Source: an uncultured Acetatifactor sp. (GTDB taxonomy: Bacteria > Bacillota > Clostridia > Lachnospirales > Lachnospiraceae). Taken from it: a DNA stretch of 64,000 bases. Under the pieces are notes generated by a model that made no database searches, had not been told where the DNA came from, and was given only the letters and a program-made list of their open reading frames with translations. The translations under genes were made by a program, and so were the position numbers. The stretch spans positions 133,994 to 197,993 of the forward strand of contig CAJUAB010000005.1 in NCBI GenBank assembly GCA_910583845.1. Reading direction: 5' to 3'. This document shows, piece by piece, positions 18,201 to 27,015 of the stretch (its first letter is position 1; the number at the start of each line of letters is the position of its first letter).

Positions 18201-18854
18201 ATGGCCTATGACTATTTTGTCGGGGGAAAAGAAACACAGCAGGAGGTCTTCCGGGAGATTACCCGCAGGCACCGCCAGGGGGAAGCCGTGCAGAAGGTGT
18301 GCAGGCTGGCCTATGTGAAGTACTATGCCCGGCGGGAGCGGGAGATTACGGAGGAGGTCTGGCAGACGGCCAGAGACTTTATCTGTCAGCTGATGGAGGA
18401 GGGAATCCGCCTGGAGGATTTCCTGGCCTACCGGGGCATGGAACGGGAACTGGCCCCCATTATGGACAGGACTTTCATCGAGTATCACGGACACCCGGAC
18501 AGCGTGGCGCGGATTCATTATCTGCTGTCTCAGGAAAACGGGGATGCGGACCTCTACATAACGGAGGAGATGCGTCCTGTGTACGGCGGTATCTGCGGCA
18601 AGGAGTTCATCCTGTTTTTCGGGGAGACGCTGCAGTATTATATTATGGAAGAACGGGGCCGGGTAGAGCAGCTGATGGAGAGCGGCGAGCTGCAGAAAAG
18701 AGAATGGGACGGACCGGAACAGGACGGACGTTTTGCCCGGATCAACGATATGGCGGTGAGCAGGAGTATGCAGGATTATGACATGCTGGACCGGCAGATG
18801 GAGGAGTTCTACCGCACGGAGTTCTACAACAGAGAATTGTTCCGGCTGAAGTGA
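15264..18854 (+). CDS. Large uncharacterised protein, 1196 aa (probably DUF5717 family)
   Basis: No catalytic motif was recognised. The N-terminal ~300 residues look beta-rich with repeated hydrophobic/Gly patterns (IELDLQPGECYEGSFCIEVRG, split over two strands, and HVVSSVGEYSLPYAVTVTG). The middle and C-terminal parts are helical, with TPR-like pairs (AARLFQAQLLITNKRYHEAKLTLDRAL, spanning two helices). No signal peptide or membrane segment is visible, so it is probably cytoplasmic. The frame is open upstream to 15174, but GGCAGGTGG before the ATG at 15264 (MQDLTERIGHIL) favours that start. The next gene begins 11 bp after its stop. From memory this size and context match DUF5717, an unstudied Lachnospiraceae family; not verified. 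Confidence 0.75.
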   Translation: MQDLTERIGHILEGNFDYDSGSLDFSCTKIELDLQPGECYEGSFCIEVRGSGQAVGQISSSDIRMECLTRELAGADEEIAFRFHGEQLQAGDSVRGCFHVVSSVGEYSLPYAVTVTGSFPESSAGPVKNLFQFASLARESWEEAVALFYSPEFEDLLVGNDRQYHTLYMGLSSNRGNAYNMDQFLTAIHKKQPVEYHLVERELEINDPVGVAELEINLVRSGWGAVCLQVSVEGDFLFAEKQALTEDDFMGSSCRLPVFVDEGMLHGGRNPGRVILHDARHRLEVSVTVRCGHRRGVAGGSRERRHLLTELMERYQAMRLKLVSSSGWLKESEKLVEALVAMDEQDVAARLFQAQLLITNKRYHEAKLTLDRALDLLERGDGLYGSDPGALEAYYLYLTTLVRQDESYTAQVTEQVRRIYHERPGQWRAAWLLLYLAEEHYRTPGVRWSFLEKQSERGCNSPVIYLEALQLLNMNPALLRRLGSFELRVLVYGDRRKALSPELQEQLYYLAERAKDYSPQLYALLRSGYEAWPQERVLGEICRLLIKGGRVTPEAFGWYQLGVEAGLRITRLYEYYMLALELDKEVALPKTVLLYFSYQNNLDYARSAYLYRYLQQHREEHADLYAGYRPQMEQFVAEQIQKGHMSRDLAFLYRELLTEEMIGERTAGQLGRMIFAHEICLSHPDIRKVVVCQPGNQMEILYPVADGRAWFALYGGESLVLLEDGDGRRYIRETPGLSGDFRQLMEPERYIRKVAELVKDNPELDLYLYHSREMPEEPQGEREARWLRIWNCEELELPVRREACMKLMGSYYETDQPQKLDAFLAGLSGELLGRPERQEAVRYMVIRGSFGQAYDWVNDYGLYGLDDRVLAELVGQVIQRREYAHDPQLLMLAELIYRRNKYDSAILRYLCLYYQGPSQEMCGIWKASRRLDVDCGELSERLLLQMLVTGAQVGEQEEIFACYMSQGARPEVVTAYLSQMAYDYFVGGKETQQEVFREITRRHRQGEAVQKVCRLAYVKYYARREREITEEVWQTARDFICQLMEEGIRLEDFLAYRGMERELAPIMDRTFIEYHGHPDSVARIHYLLSQENGDADLYITEEMRPVYGGICGKEFILFFGETLQYYIMEERGRVEQLMESGELQKREWDGPEQDGRFARINDMAVSRSMQDYDMLDRQMEEFYRTEFYNRELFRLK

Positions 18855-18865
18855 GGGGGGAAGTT

Positions 18866-21133
18866 ATGCTGGGAGCGGCAGGTGACAAGATTATCATAGG
18901 TTACGATCTGGGGAACGCTGTTTCCCAGATCAGTTACGCCTATCTGTCAAAGGACAGCGAGGTGGAGACTCTGTCCTGCGTGGCAGGGGAGGAGCACTAT
19001 AATATCCCCACAGTGCTGTGCAAACGCCAGGGCACGGGACAGTGGTTTTTTGGCAGGGAGGCATTGCGCTTTTCACAGGAGTATCCGGAGGAGGCGGTTC
19101 TGGCGGAAGGCCTGGTGGATCTGGCGCTGGCGGGAGAGCCGGTGCCGATAGACGGGGAAAATTATGAGCCGGTGGCGCTGCTCACTCTGTTTATAAAGAG
19201 AAGTCTGGGGCTGCTGTCCCTGGTGTCCGCTCCGGAGCGGATTGTGGCCATGATGATCACATGCAGAAAACTGGACAGCCTTTTGATCCGGGTGCTGAAT
19301 CAGACTGTGCTGGGGCTGGGACTGGGATATACAAGGGTGTATTATCAGAGTTACGCGGAGAGCTTTTATGACTATATGCTCTATCAGCCCAGGGACTTGT
19401 GGGCATACCAGACCGCCCTGTTTGATTACCGGGAGGATGGGATCTACAGCATGCGCATGGAGTGCAATCAGCGAACGACTCCCATTGTGGCCTATGTCCA
19501 TCAGAGGATCTATCCCTTTTGCGGGGAAAGCTGCCTGCCCGATGTGAGCGGTCTGGGAGGGGAGCGGCTGGCGCGGCTGGATCAGGATCTGCTGGAGGTG
19601 GTACGCCGGGAGTGTGAGAAGGGCACGGTATCTGCGGTTTATCTCATCGGGGAGAGCTTTGCCGGGGAATGGATGCCTCAGAGCCTGCAATATCTCTGCA
19701 AGGGAAGGCGCGTGTTCCAGGGGGTGAACCTGTACAGCAAAGGCGCGGTCTATTGCCTGCTGGACAAGCATTTTGGCAGTAAAGCGGGCAAGGAACATGT
19801 GTTTCTGGGCGGCGACAAGTTAAAATACAATATCGGTATGAAGGTGCTGCGCCAGGGGGAAGAATCCTACTATGCCCTGCTGGACGCAGGGGAAAACTGG
19901 TATGAGTCGGAGTACTGCTGCGAATTGTATGTCCGAAGGGCTTCCTGCATAAATCTGATGATCACTCCCCTGATCGCGGGAAGCGTGACCTCGGCGTCTC
20001 TCTCTCTGGGGGAGCTGCCCCAGGAGCAGGAGACGGAGGGAGAACCGGGGCACTGCGGACTCTCCAGAATCAGAATGAGGCTGTATCTGGAAGGGGAAAA
20101 GCAGCTGTGCGTGGAGCTGGAGGATCTGGGCTTTGGCGAAATACGTCCGGCCACACAGCTCACATGGAGACAGCGCGTTACCTGTGGGGATACCAGGCCG
20201 GAGGATGCCAATGTCCGGGATGGCGCGGAAGTTCTGGTCTGCGTGGGAGATTATGCCCGGGAGCCCTATGTGCTGCCCAAGCTGGGGGTGCGGGTATACT
20301 GTATGGAGGAACTGTGTTACTGCCTTAAGGAGAACGCGTTCCTGCTGGATGGCTCGGTGATGAATGATGAACTGCTGGACTTTATCCGAAAAGACTGCCA
20401 GCTGTCGGGACTGGCACAAGCCTTGCAGCCCCTGGCGCGCAGGCAGGGGGCTCTCAGCGATTTTGTGGGCCGGATTATGACTTACGTGGGCCTGTATGAT
20501 CCCGATACGGTCAGAGAGGTGGAGGAGACCCTGAAAGCGGGATCAGGCCTTTCGGATTATGAGAAGCTGAAGATGCAGACGGATCATCTGGCGGAACAGA
20601 AGCGATATGAGGAGGCCCTGAAATCCTATGACAGGCTGTTGACCCGTATCCGTGAGAACCAGGAGATGGAGGTGCCCGCGTTGCAGGCGTTGCAGGCGGA
20701 TATCCTGCACAACAAGGGCGTGATTCATGCCAGACAGATGCTTTACGGGCAGGCGGCGGAGCTTTTTTATCAGGCGTGGAAGACCGGAGGAGAGCAGCCG
20801 GGGCATTTCGCGGAGTACCTGGCCGCCAGAAGAATGCAGCTTCCGGAGCAGGATTATGTGGCCCTGGTGGCGGAGTGTCCGGAGCAGTACCGCGCCTCTC
20901 TGGAGCTGGAGCGGTCTCTGGAGGTCACGGAGAGGGCGTGGCGGGACACTCCCGAGTATCTGCGTCTGGCGCGGCTGCGGGCCAGACGGACTGAGGGGGA
21001 GCTGGCGGCGTACTGTGAGGAGACGGACCGGATTCTACAGGCGCTTAAGAATGATTACCGCAAGCTGGTCGGCGGAAAATGCAAGCAGTGTCAGGGGCGC
21101 GCCCATGATATGCAGGAAAGAGGTCAGAATTGA
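18866..21133 (+). CDS. Hsp70/actin-like ATPase-fold protein, 755 aa (probably DUF5716 family)
   Basis: The N-terminus reads KIIIGYDLGNAVSQISY, which resembles the phosphate-1 loop of the Hsp70/actin superfamily (GIDLGTTNS-like). The segments LVSAPERIVAMMITCRKLD and AVYLIGESFAGEWMPQSL sit where Hsp70-like proteins have their second lobe and adenosine motif. Residues about 560-680 are helical and TPR-like (KRYEEALKSYDRLLTRI). The C-terminus has a possible metal site, GGKCKQCQGRAH. A GTG at 18851 overlaps the previous stop, but GAGGGGGGAAG before ATG 18866 gives a better start. Its stop overlaps the next gene by four bases. Function unknown; ATP binding is inferred. Confidence 0.72.
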   Translation: MLGAAGDKIIIGYDLGNAVSQISYAYLSKDSEVETLSCVAGEEHYNIPTVLCKRQGTGQWFFGREALRFSQEYPEEAVLAEGLVDLALAGEPVPIDGENYEPVALLTLFIKRSLGLLSLVSAPERIVAMMITCRKLDSLLIRVLNQTVLGLGLGYTRVYYQSYAESFYDYMLYQPRDLWAYQTALFDYREDGIYSMRMECNQRTTPIVAYVHQRIYPFCGESCLPDVSGLGGERLARLDQDLLEVVRRECEKGTVSAVYLIGESFAGEWMPQSLQYLCKGRRVFQGVNLYSKGAVYCLLDKHFGSKAGKEHVFLGGDKLKYNIGMKVLRQGEESYYALLDAGENWYESEYCCELYVRRASCINLMITPLIAGSVTSASLSLGELPQEQETEGEPGHCGLSRIRMRLYLEGEKQLCVELEDLGFGEIRPATQLTWRQRVTCGDTRPEDANVRDGAEVLVCVGDYAREPYVLPKLGVRVYCMEELCYCLKENAFLLDGSVMNDELLDFIRKDCQLSGLAQALQPLARRQGALSDFVGRIMTYVGLYDPDTVREVEETLKAGSGLSDYEKLKMQTDHLAEQKRYEEALKSYDRLLTRIRENQEMEVPALQALQADILHNKGVIHARQMLYGQAAELFYQAWKTGGEQPGHFAEYLAARRMQLPEQDYVALVAECPEQYRASLELERSLEVTERAWRDTPEYLRLARLRARRTEGELAAYCEETDRILQALKNDYRKLVGGKCKQCQGRAHDMQERGQN

Positions 21134-22365
21134 AGATTTTTAACTTTTTGAAAAGGATATTTTCTTCCAGAGGCAGGAGAAAGGCCCGGGAAGGGGAATG
21201 GGAGAAGCTGGTAAACGCCAGGGCGGGCGTGGATTTTGAGCAGGAGGAGGAACGCACCCGGTATGTGACGGACTGCCTGGAGCAGATCGCGGAGGCATCC
21301 CAGGAGCTGGAGATGCTCCAGGGGGAATACGGCAGGGTGACGGCGTATCTGACGGATCTGGAGGAGCTGGAGGCATTGCCGGACCAGGAGAAGGAGACCC
21401 TGGAGATCACGGCCCGGAAGCTGGAAAATATGGAGAGGGAGTACGAGAACTTCACGCATCGCAAAAACCGCATGGACGACGCGATCTACTATCAGATGAA
21501 AAACCGTGAGCCGGAGACGGAGGAGGGAATTGAGAAAATCCGCAAGGCCGAGCATTACGGCACACTGGTGAAGCAGGATATGCAGCGTCTGGAGGGGGAG
21601 CGGCTTGCCTATGAGTACCGGAAGAACGAGCTGTACGGTATTATGGAAAATCAGAGAGGGATGGCGGTGATCTTCCTGACGGCGCTGGTCATCTGTATGA
21701 TTTTGCTGGCGGTGCTGCAGTTTGCCCTGGAGATGCAGACGCAGGTGGGCTATTTTATCGCCGTGCTGGCGGCGGCGCTGGCCCTGACGGTTCTGGCGGT
21801 GAAGCATATGGACGCGGACCGGGAGATGGACAGGGTGCTGCGGGACGCGAGAAAGCTGATCAAGCTCCAGAACAAGGTAAAGATCCGCTATGTGAACAAT
21901 CAGAATCTGCTGGATTATTACTATATCAAGTATGATGTGGACAGCGGGAAAAAGCTGGAGAAGCTGTACCATCAGTATCTGGAGGAGAAGGAGCAGCGCA
22001 AGCAGTTCGCGGAGACGGAGGCCAGAAGGGAGTATTACCACAAACAGCTGCTCAGTCAGCTGGGAAATTATCATATTCAGTTTCCGGAGCAGCTGTCGGG
22101 GAAGGTGTCCGTGATCCTGGACCACAGGGAGCAGGTGGAGCGGCGGCATGAACTGGTGCTGCGCAGACAGTCCCTGCGCAAACAGATGGATTACAATTCC
22201 ACCGTGGCCGGGGAGGCCAAGCAGGAGATCAAGGATATTGTGGCAGCCTATCCGCGATACGCCATGGAGATCACGGAGATGGTGGACCGGTATGAGAGCG
22301 GCTACAGGAGACAGGAGGCCGAAGGGAAACAGGCGGCGTCCTCCCGGGAGCGCGGCCCTGTCTGA
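21130..22365 (+). CDS. Coiled-coil protein with two central membrane helices, 411 aa
   Basis: It starts with TTG at 21130 in a TTGA overlap with the preceding stop; AAAGAGGTCAG lies upstream. Residues about 30-170 form a Glu/Lys-rich coiled coil. Two transmembrane helices follow at about 178-198 (MAVIFLTALVICMILLAVLQ) and 205-225 (VGYFIAVLAAALALTVLAV). A second long coiled coil occupies 230-390. Both coiled coils would lie on the same side, probably the cytoplasm. Unknown family. Its strict coupling to the Hsp70-like gene suggests it is the membrane partner of that protein. Confidence 0.72.
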   Translation: MKIFNFLKRIFSSRGRRKAREGEWEKLVNARAGVDFEQEEERTRYVTDCLEQIAEASQELEMLQGEYGRVTAYLTDLEELEALPDQEKETLEITARKLENMEREYENFTHRKNRMDDAIYYQMKNREPETEEGIEKIRKAEHYGTLVKQDMQRLEGERLAYEYRKNELYGIMENQRGMAVIFLTALVICMILLAVLQFALEMQTQVGYFIAVLAAALALTVLAVKHMDADREMDRVLRDARKLIKLQNKVKIRYVNNQNLLDYYYIKYDVDSGKKLEKLYHQYLEEKEQRKQFAETEARREYYHKQLLSQLGNYHIQFPEQLSGKVSVILDHREQVERRHELVLRRQSLRKQMDYNSTVAGEAKQEIKDIVAAYPRYAMEITEMVDRYESGYRRQEAEGKQAASSRERGPV

Positions 22366-22382
22366 CAGATGCCGCCTGCCGG

Positions 22383-22411
22383 TTGACTTTCTCTCATGGC
22401 TGGGCTATACT
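22383..22411 (+). promoter_or_regulatory. Strong sigma-A-type promoter of purB
   Basis: TTGACT at 22383-22388 and TATACT at 22406-22411, exactly 17 bp apart, 88 bp before purB. Confidence 0.75.
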
Positions 22412-22499
22412 GTTGAATGGCAGGAATATGCCTGCGCGGAGAACAGTTTTACAGATCAGGAAAATACGTAATAACGCAATATGCGGGAAAGAGGAAAAC

Positions 22500-23951
22500 A
22501 TGAGTACAGACGTATATCAGAGCCCGTTGTCGGAGCGCTATGCCAGCAGGGAGATGCAGTACATTTTCTCCCAGGATATGAAATTCCGCACATGGAGGAG
22601 GCTGTGGATCGCGCTGGCGGAGACGGAGAAGGAACTGGGGCTGTCCCAGAACGGTAAACCGGTTATCACCCAGGAGCAGATAGATGAACTGAAAGCCCAT
22701 GCGGAGGACATCAATTATGACGTGGCCAGAGCCCGGGAGAAGGAGGTGCGGCATGACGTGATGAGTCATGTATACGCCTACGGGCAGCAGTGCCCCAAGG
22801 CGGCGGGCATCATCCATCTGGGGGCGACTTCCTGCTATGTGGGAGACAATACGGATATTATCGTCATGACCGAGGCCTTGAAGCTGGTGAAGAAAAAGCT
22901 GGTGAATGTGATGAAGGAGCTGGCGGATTTCGCGGAGCAGTATAAGGCCCAGCCCACACTGGCATTCACGCATTTTCAGCCCGCCCAGCCCACCACCGTG
23001 GGAAAGAGGGCCACGCTGTGGCTGCAGGAGTTCTGTCTGGATCTGGAGGATCTGGAGCATGTGCTCTCCACCATGAAGCTCCTGGGGTCCAAGGGAACCA
23101 CGGGAACCCAGGCTTCTTTCCTGGAGCTTTTTGACGGGGATCAGGAGACCATTGACAAAATTGATCCCATGATCGCGGCCAAAATGGGCTTTGCGGAGTG
23201 TTATCCCGTATCGGGGCAGACCTACTCCCGCAAGGTGGATACCCGGGTGGCCAATGTGCTGGCGGGCATTGCGGCCAGCGCCCACAAGATGAGCAACGAT
23301 ATCCGGCTGCTTCAACATCTGAAAGAAGTGGAGGAGCCCTTTGAGAAGAGCCAGATCGGTTCTTCCGCCATGGCCTATAAGCGCAATCCCATGAGAAGCG
23401 AGCGCATAGCCTCTCTGTCCAGATATGTGATGATCGACGCGCTGAATCCCGCCATCACCTCCGCCACCCAGTGGTTTGAGCGGACGCTGGACGATTCCGC
23501 CAACAAGAGACTGTCCATTCCCGAGGGTTTCCTGGCAGTTGACGGCATTCTGGATCTGTGTCTGAACGTGGTGGACGGGCTGGTGGTGTATCCCAAGGTG
23601 ATCGAGAAGAGACTGCGCAGCGAACTTCCCTTTATGGCCACGGAGAATATTATGATGGACGCGGTGAAGGCCGGCGGCAACCGTCAGGAGCTTCACGAGC
23701 GAATCCGGGAGCTGTCCATGGAGGCGGGCCGGAGTGTGAAGGTGGAGGGAAAAGAGAACAATCTGCTGGAACTTATCGCCGCGGACCCGGCTTTCAATAT
23801 GAGTTTGGAAGATTTGCAGAAGACCATGGACCCGGCCCGATATGTGGGGCGCTCCAGAGAGCAGGTGGAGGCGTTTCTGGAGAAAGTGGTGCGGCCCATA
23901 CTGGAGGCCAACAAGGAGCTGCTGGGCGTGAAAGCCGTTATCAATGTGTAA
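22500..23951 (+). CDS. purB: Adenylosuccinate lyase
   Basis: Splits SAICAR to AICAR and adenylosuccinate to AMP, releasing fumarate. 483 aa. The fumarase/aspartase-superfamily signature GSSAMAYKRNPMRSE is intact, with further markers HLGATSCYVGDNTD and the general-acid His region TFLGSKGTTGTQASF-like (KLLGSKGTTGTQASFLEL). The length is typical of the longer, eukaryote-like PurB subtype common in Clostridia. GAAAGAGGAAAAC precedes ATG 22500; the upstream open frame to 22383 contains the promoter and is not coding. It is followed by a PurF-like gene and purA, together a set for the AMP branch. Confidence 0.96.
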   Translation: MSTDVYQSPLSERYASREMQYIFSQDMKFRTWRRLWIALAETEKELGLSQNGKPVITQEQIDELKAHAEDINYDVARAREKEVRHDVMSHVYAYGQQCPKAAGIIHLGATSCYVGDNTDIIVMTEALKLVKKKLVNVMKELADFAEQYKAQPTLAFTHFQPAQPTTVGKRATLWLQEFCLDLEDLEHVLSTMKLLGSKGTTGTQASFLELFDGDQETIDKIDPMIAAKMGFAECYPVSGQTYSRKVDTRVANVLAGIAASAHKMSNDIRLLQHLKEVEEPFEKSQIGSSAMAYKRNPMRSERIASLSRYVMIDALNPAITSATQWFERTLDDSANKRLSIPEGFLAVDGILDLCLNVVDGLVVYPKVIEKRLRSELPFMATENIMMDAVKAGGNRQELHERIRELSMEAGRSVKVEGKENNLLELIAADPAFNMSLEDLQKTMDPARYVGRSREQVEAFLEKVVRPILEANKELLGVKAVINV

Positions 23952-24018
23952 GAGGCGGAAGGACAAAGCGCCGGGCGCAGGCAGCAGACAGGCGGAATTA
24001 AATTAAGGAGAACAGCTT

Positions 24019-25425
24019 ATGGGTGGTTTTTTTGGAGTGGCAGCCAAAGAGGACTGCGTATTTGATTTATTTTTCGGAACAGACTATCATTCCCATCTGG
24101 GAACCAGGCGTGCCGGCATGGCGGTCTATGACAGGCAGAGGGGCTTTGACAGGGCTATTCATAATATTGAGAACGCGCCCTTTCGGACCAAATTTGACAA
24201 GGACGTGAATGAGATGCACGGAAGTCTGGGAATCGGCTGCATCTCCGACTATGAGCCACAGCCTCTGCTGGTGCGTTCCCACCATGGGACTTACGCCATC
24301 GCCACAGTGGGCAAGATCAACAATATGGACGCCATCGTGAAGGACCTGTTCGCGAAGGGACACTCTCATTTCCTGGAGATGAGCGGCGGCGATATCAATG
24401 CCACGGAGCTGGTGGCGGCCATCATCAACCAGAGGGACAATCTCATCGAGGGGCTGCAATATGTGCAGGAACTGGTGGAAGGGTCTATGACCACGCTTCT
24501 GCTCACCCCCATGGGCATCTATGCGGCCAGGGACAGAATGGGCAGAACGCCGGTGGCTGTGGGACGAAAGGAGGGGGCGTACTGCGTTTCCTTTGAGAGC
24601 TTTGCCTACCTGAATCTGGGTTACCATGAAGAGCGGGAGCTGGGCCCCGGGGAGATTGTCATTGTAACCCCGGAGGGAGTAAGGACCCTGGTCTCTCCCG
24701 GAAAGGATATGAAGATCTGTACGTTTTTGTGGATCTACTACGGGTATCCTTCTTCCTCTTACGAGGGGATCAGCGTGGAGCAGATGCGGTATAACTGCGG
24801 CGCAAAGTTGGCCGAGCGGGACAATGTGCGGCCGGATATCGTGGCCGGGGTGCCGGACTCCGGGACGGCCCATGCCATCGGATACTCCAACAGAAGCGGC
24901 ATTCCCTTTTCCAGGCCCTTTATCAAGTACACGCCCACCTGGCCCCGGTCCTTTATGCCCACGATCCAGACCCAGCGCAATCTGATTGCCAAGATGAAGC
25001 TGATCCCGGTGCACGATCTGATCCAGGATAAGAGTCTGCTTCTCATAGACGATTCCATTGTGCGGGGCACACAGCTGCGGGAGACCACGGAATTTCTCTA
25101 TCAGAGCGGGGCCAGGGAGGTGCATATCCGCCCGGCCTGTCCGCCTCTGCTCTTTGGCTGTAAATATCTGAACTTTTCCAGATCCACCTCGGAGATGGAC
25201 CTGATCACCAGGCGTATTTTAAAAGAGATGGAGCAGGAGGGCAGACAGATCGACTTAAAGGACTATATAGATCCGGAGAGCGCAGGCTATCAGGAGATGG
25301 TGGGACGGATCGGAAAGCAGCTGAACTTCACGACTCTGCGGTATCACAGGCTGGACGATATGATCGAGTCCGTGGGGATACCCAAGGAGAGGCTGTGTAC
25401 TTACTGCTGGGACGGACAGGAGTAG
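24019..25425 (+). CDS. PurF-like amidophosphoribosyltransferase paralogue lacking the nucleophilic cysteine
   Basis: 468 aa with PurF architecture: an N-terminal Ntn-hydrolase domain (HSHLGTRRAGMAVYD, NRDNLIEG-like loop) and a C-terminal phosphoribosyltransferase domain with the PRPP loop LLLIDDSIVRGTQLRET. The Cys-rich end LCTYCWDGQE resembles the PurF C-terminus. The mature enzyme normally begins with a catalytic Cys (CGVFG). Here the protein starts MGGFFGV, with Gly at that position and no Cys until residue 13. AAGGAGAACAGCTT confirms the ATG, so no propeptide is hidden upstream. It probably cannot use glutamine; it may use ammonia, or act in regulation or a different transfer. Located between purB and purA. 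Confidence 0.8.
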   Translation: MGGFFGVAAKEDCVFDLFFGTDYHSHLGTRRAGMAVYDRQRGFDRAIHNIENAPFRTKFDKDVNEMHGSLGIGCISDYEPQPLLVRSHHGTYAIATVGKINNMDAIVKDLFAKGHSHFLEMSGGDINATELVAAIINQRDNLIEGLQYVQELVEGSMTTLLLTPMGIYAARDRMGRTPVAVGRKEGAYCVSFESFAYLNLGYHEERELGPGEIVIVTPEGVRTLVSPGKDMKICTFLWIYYGYPSSSYEGISVEQMRYNCGAKLAERDNVRPDIVAGVPDSGTAHAIGYSNRSGIPFSRPFIKYTPTWPRSFMPTIQTQRNLIAKMKLIPVHDLIQDKSLLLIDDSIVRGTQLRETTEFLYQSGAREVHIRPACPPLLFGCKYLNFSRSTSEMDLITRRILKEMEQEGRQIDLKDYIDPESAGYQEMVGRIGKQLNFTTLRYHRLDDMIESVGIPKERLCTYCWDGQE

Positions 25426-25487
25426 GAACGGGATGCTCCGGATTGTAAAATAAGCACAGATTATAAATCATATAAAAAATATTGATT

Positions 25488-25515
25488 TTACTTATGACAG
25501 AGATTATGCTATACT
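25488..25515 (+). promoter_or_regulatory. Probable purA promoter (extended -10)
   Basis: TATACT at 25510-25515 preceded by TGC (extended -10), with TTACTT at 25488-25493, 16 bp upstream. It lies 73 bp before purA in an AT-rich gap. Confidence 0.5.
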
Positions 25516-25588
25516 GGTTCTGTCAAAAAGAGAAAACAGGGGAGTGCCTTGGCGCTCCCTGTAATGATGCGAAACGGAGGTCTTGGAA

Positions 25589-26884
25589 ATGGTAAAAGCA
25601 GTAGTAGGCGCTAACTGGGGAGACGAGGGCAAGGGTAAGATCACGGATATGATGGCGGAGAAGGCAGACATCATTGTGCGCTTTCAGGGAGGCGCCAACG
25701 CGGGACATACCATTGTGAACAATTATGGGAAATTTGCTTTGCACACGCTGCCTTCCGGTGTGTTTTACGGACATACCACCAATGTGATCGGCAATGGCGT
25801 GGCACTGAATATCCCGGTGCTTTTCAATGAGATCAAGTCCATTGTGGACAGGAAGGTGCCCATGCCGAAGCTCCTGGTATCGGACAGGGCGCAGATTGTG
25901 ATGCCTTACCATATTTTGTTCGACCAGTATGAGGAGGAGCGTCTGGGAGGCAAGTCCTTTGGCTCCACCAAGTCCGGGATCGCCCCTTTTTATTCGGATA
26001 AATTTGCCAAAATCGGTTTTCAGGTCAGCGAGCTTTTCGACGGGGAGCTGCTGAAAGAGAAGGTACAGAGAATCTGTGAGCTGAAAAATGTCCTGCTGGA
26101 GCATCTGTACCACAAGCCCGGCATAGATCCGGCGCAGCTGCTGGAGACATTGCAGGACTACCGGGATATGGTGGCCCCCTATGTCTGCGACGTGTCCGCC
26201 TTTCTGGACAGGGCGCTCAAGGAGGGCAAGACGGTGCTGCTGGAGGGCCAGCTGGGTACGCTGAAAGATCCTGACCACGGGATCTATCCCATGGTAACCT
26301 CGTCCTCCACGCTGGCGGCATACGGGGCCATTGGCGCCGGTCTGCCCCCCTATGAGATCAGAGAGATCGTCACGGTGTGCAAGGCTTATTCCTCGGCGGT
26401 GGGAGCGGGCGCTTTTGTGTCCGAGATCTTTGGAGAGGAAGCCAATGAACTGCGCACCCGCGGCGGAGATGGCGGCGAGTTCGGTGCCACCACGGGAAGA
26501 CCCAGGAGAATGGGATGGTTTGACTGCGTGGCCTCCCGGTACGGCTGCCGTCTGCAGGGCGCTACGGATGTGGCGTTCACCGTACTGGATGTGCTGGGGT
26601 ATCTGGACGAGATTCCCGTGTGCGTCGGATATGAGATTGACGGAGAGGTGACCTGCGATTTCCCGGTGACGGCCAGGCTGGAGAAGGCAAAGCCTGTGCT
26701 TGAGAAGCTGCCCGGCTGGAAATGTGATATCAGAGGGATTAGAAATTATGCCGATCTGCCGGAGAACTGCCGCAGATATGTGGAGTTTATTGAGGAGAGA
26801 ATCGGTTATCCCATCACCATGGTCAGCAACGGCCCCGGCAGAGAGGATATTATTTACCGCGAGAGTCCGCTGAAGAACGCGTAG
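25589..26884 (+). CDS. purA: Adenylosuccinate synthetase
   Basis: GTP-dependent joining of IMP and aspartate to adenylosuccinate, the substrate of PurB. 431 aa, full length. The N-terminal signature is GANWGDEGKGKITD with the catalytic Asp and P-loop-like segment, followed by QGGANAGHTI with the catalytic His and the late TTGRPRRMGWFD motif. GGAGG at 25576-25580 lies 8 bases before ATG 25589; an in-frame TTG at 25583 is too close to the ribosome site. It has its own promoter-like sequence after the PurF-like gene. Confidence 0.97.
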   Translation: MVKAVVGANWGDEGKGKITDMMAEKADIIVRFQGGANAGHTIVNNYGKFALHTLPSGVFYGHTTNVIGNGVALNIPVLFNEIKSIVDRKVPMPKLLVSDRAQIVMPYHILFDQYEEERLGGKSFGSTKSGIAPFYSDKFAKIGFQVSELFDGELLKEKVQRICELKNVLLEHLYHKPGIDPAQLLETLQDYRDMVAPYVCDVSAFLDRALKEGKTVLLEGQLGTLKDPDHGIYPMVTSSSTLAAYGAIGAGLPPYEIREIVTVCKAYSSAVGAGAFVSEIFGEEANELRTRGGDGGEFGATTGRPRRMGWFDCVASRYGCRLQGATDVAFTVLDVLGYLDEIPVCVGYEIDGEVTCDFPVTARLEKAKPVLEKLPGWKCDIRGIRNYADLPENCRRYVEFIEERIGYPITMVSNGPGREDIIYRESPLKNA

Positions 26885-27015
26885 CTGACCGCAGGTATAT
26901 TCTGTGCCGGGTCCGTGACAGACGATGGAGATCTTCCGGGGCGTTTGCTCCGGAACCGGCCGCTTAATGCCTGACAGCTGCGGCACAGTGCGGAGCGTTG
27001 GCGGAGGAGGCGGAT

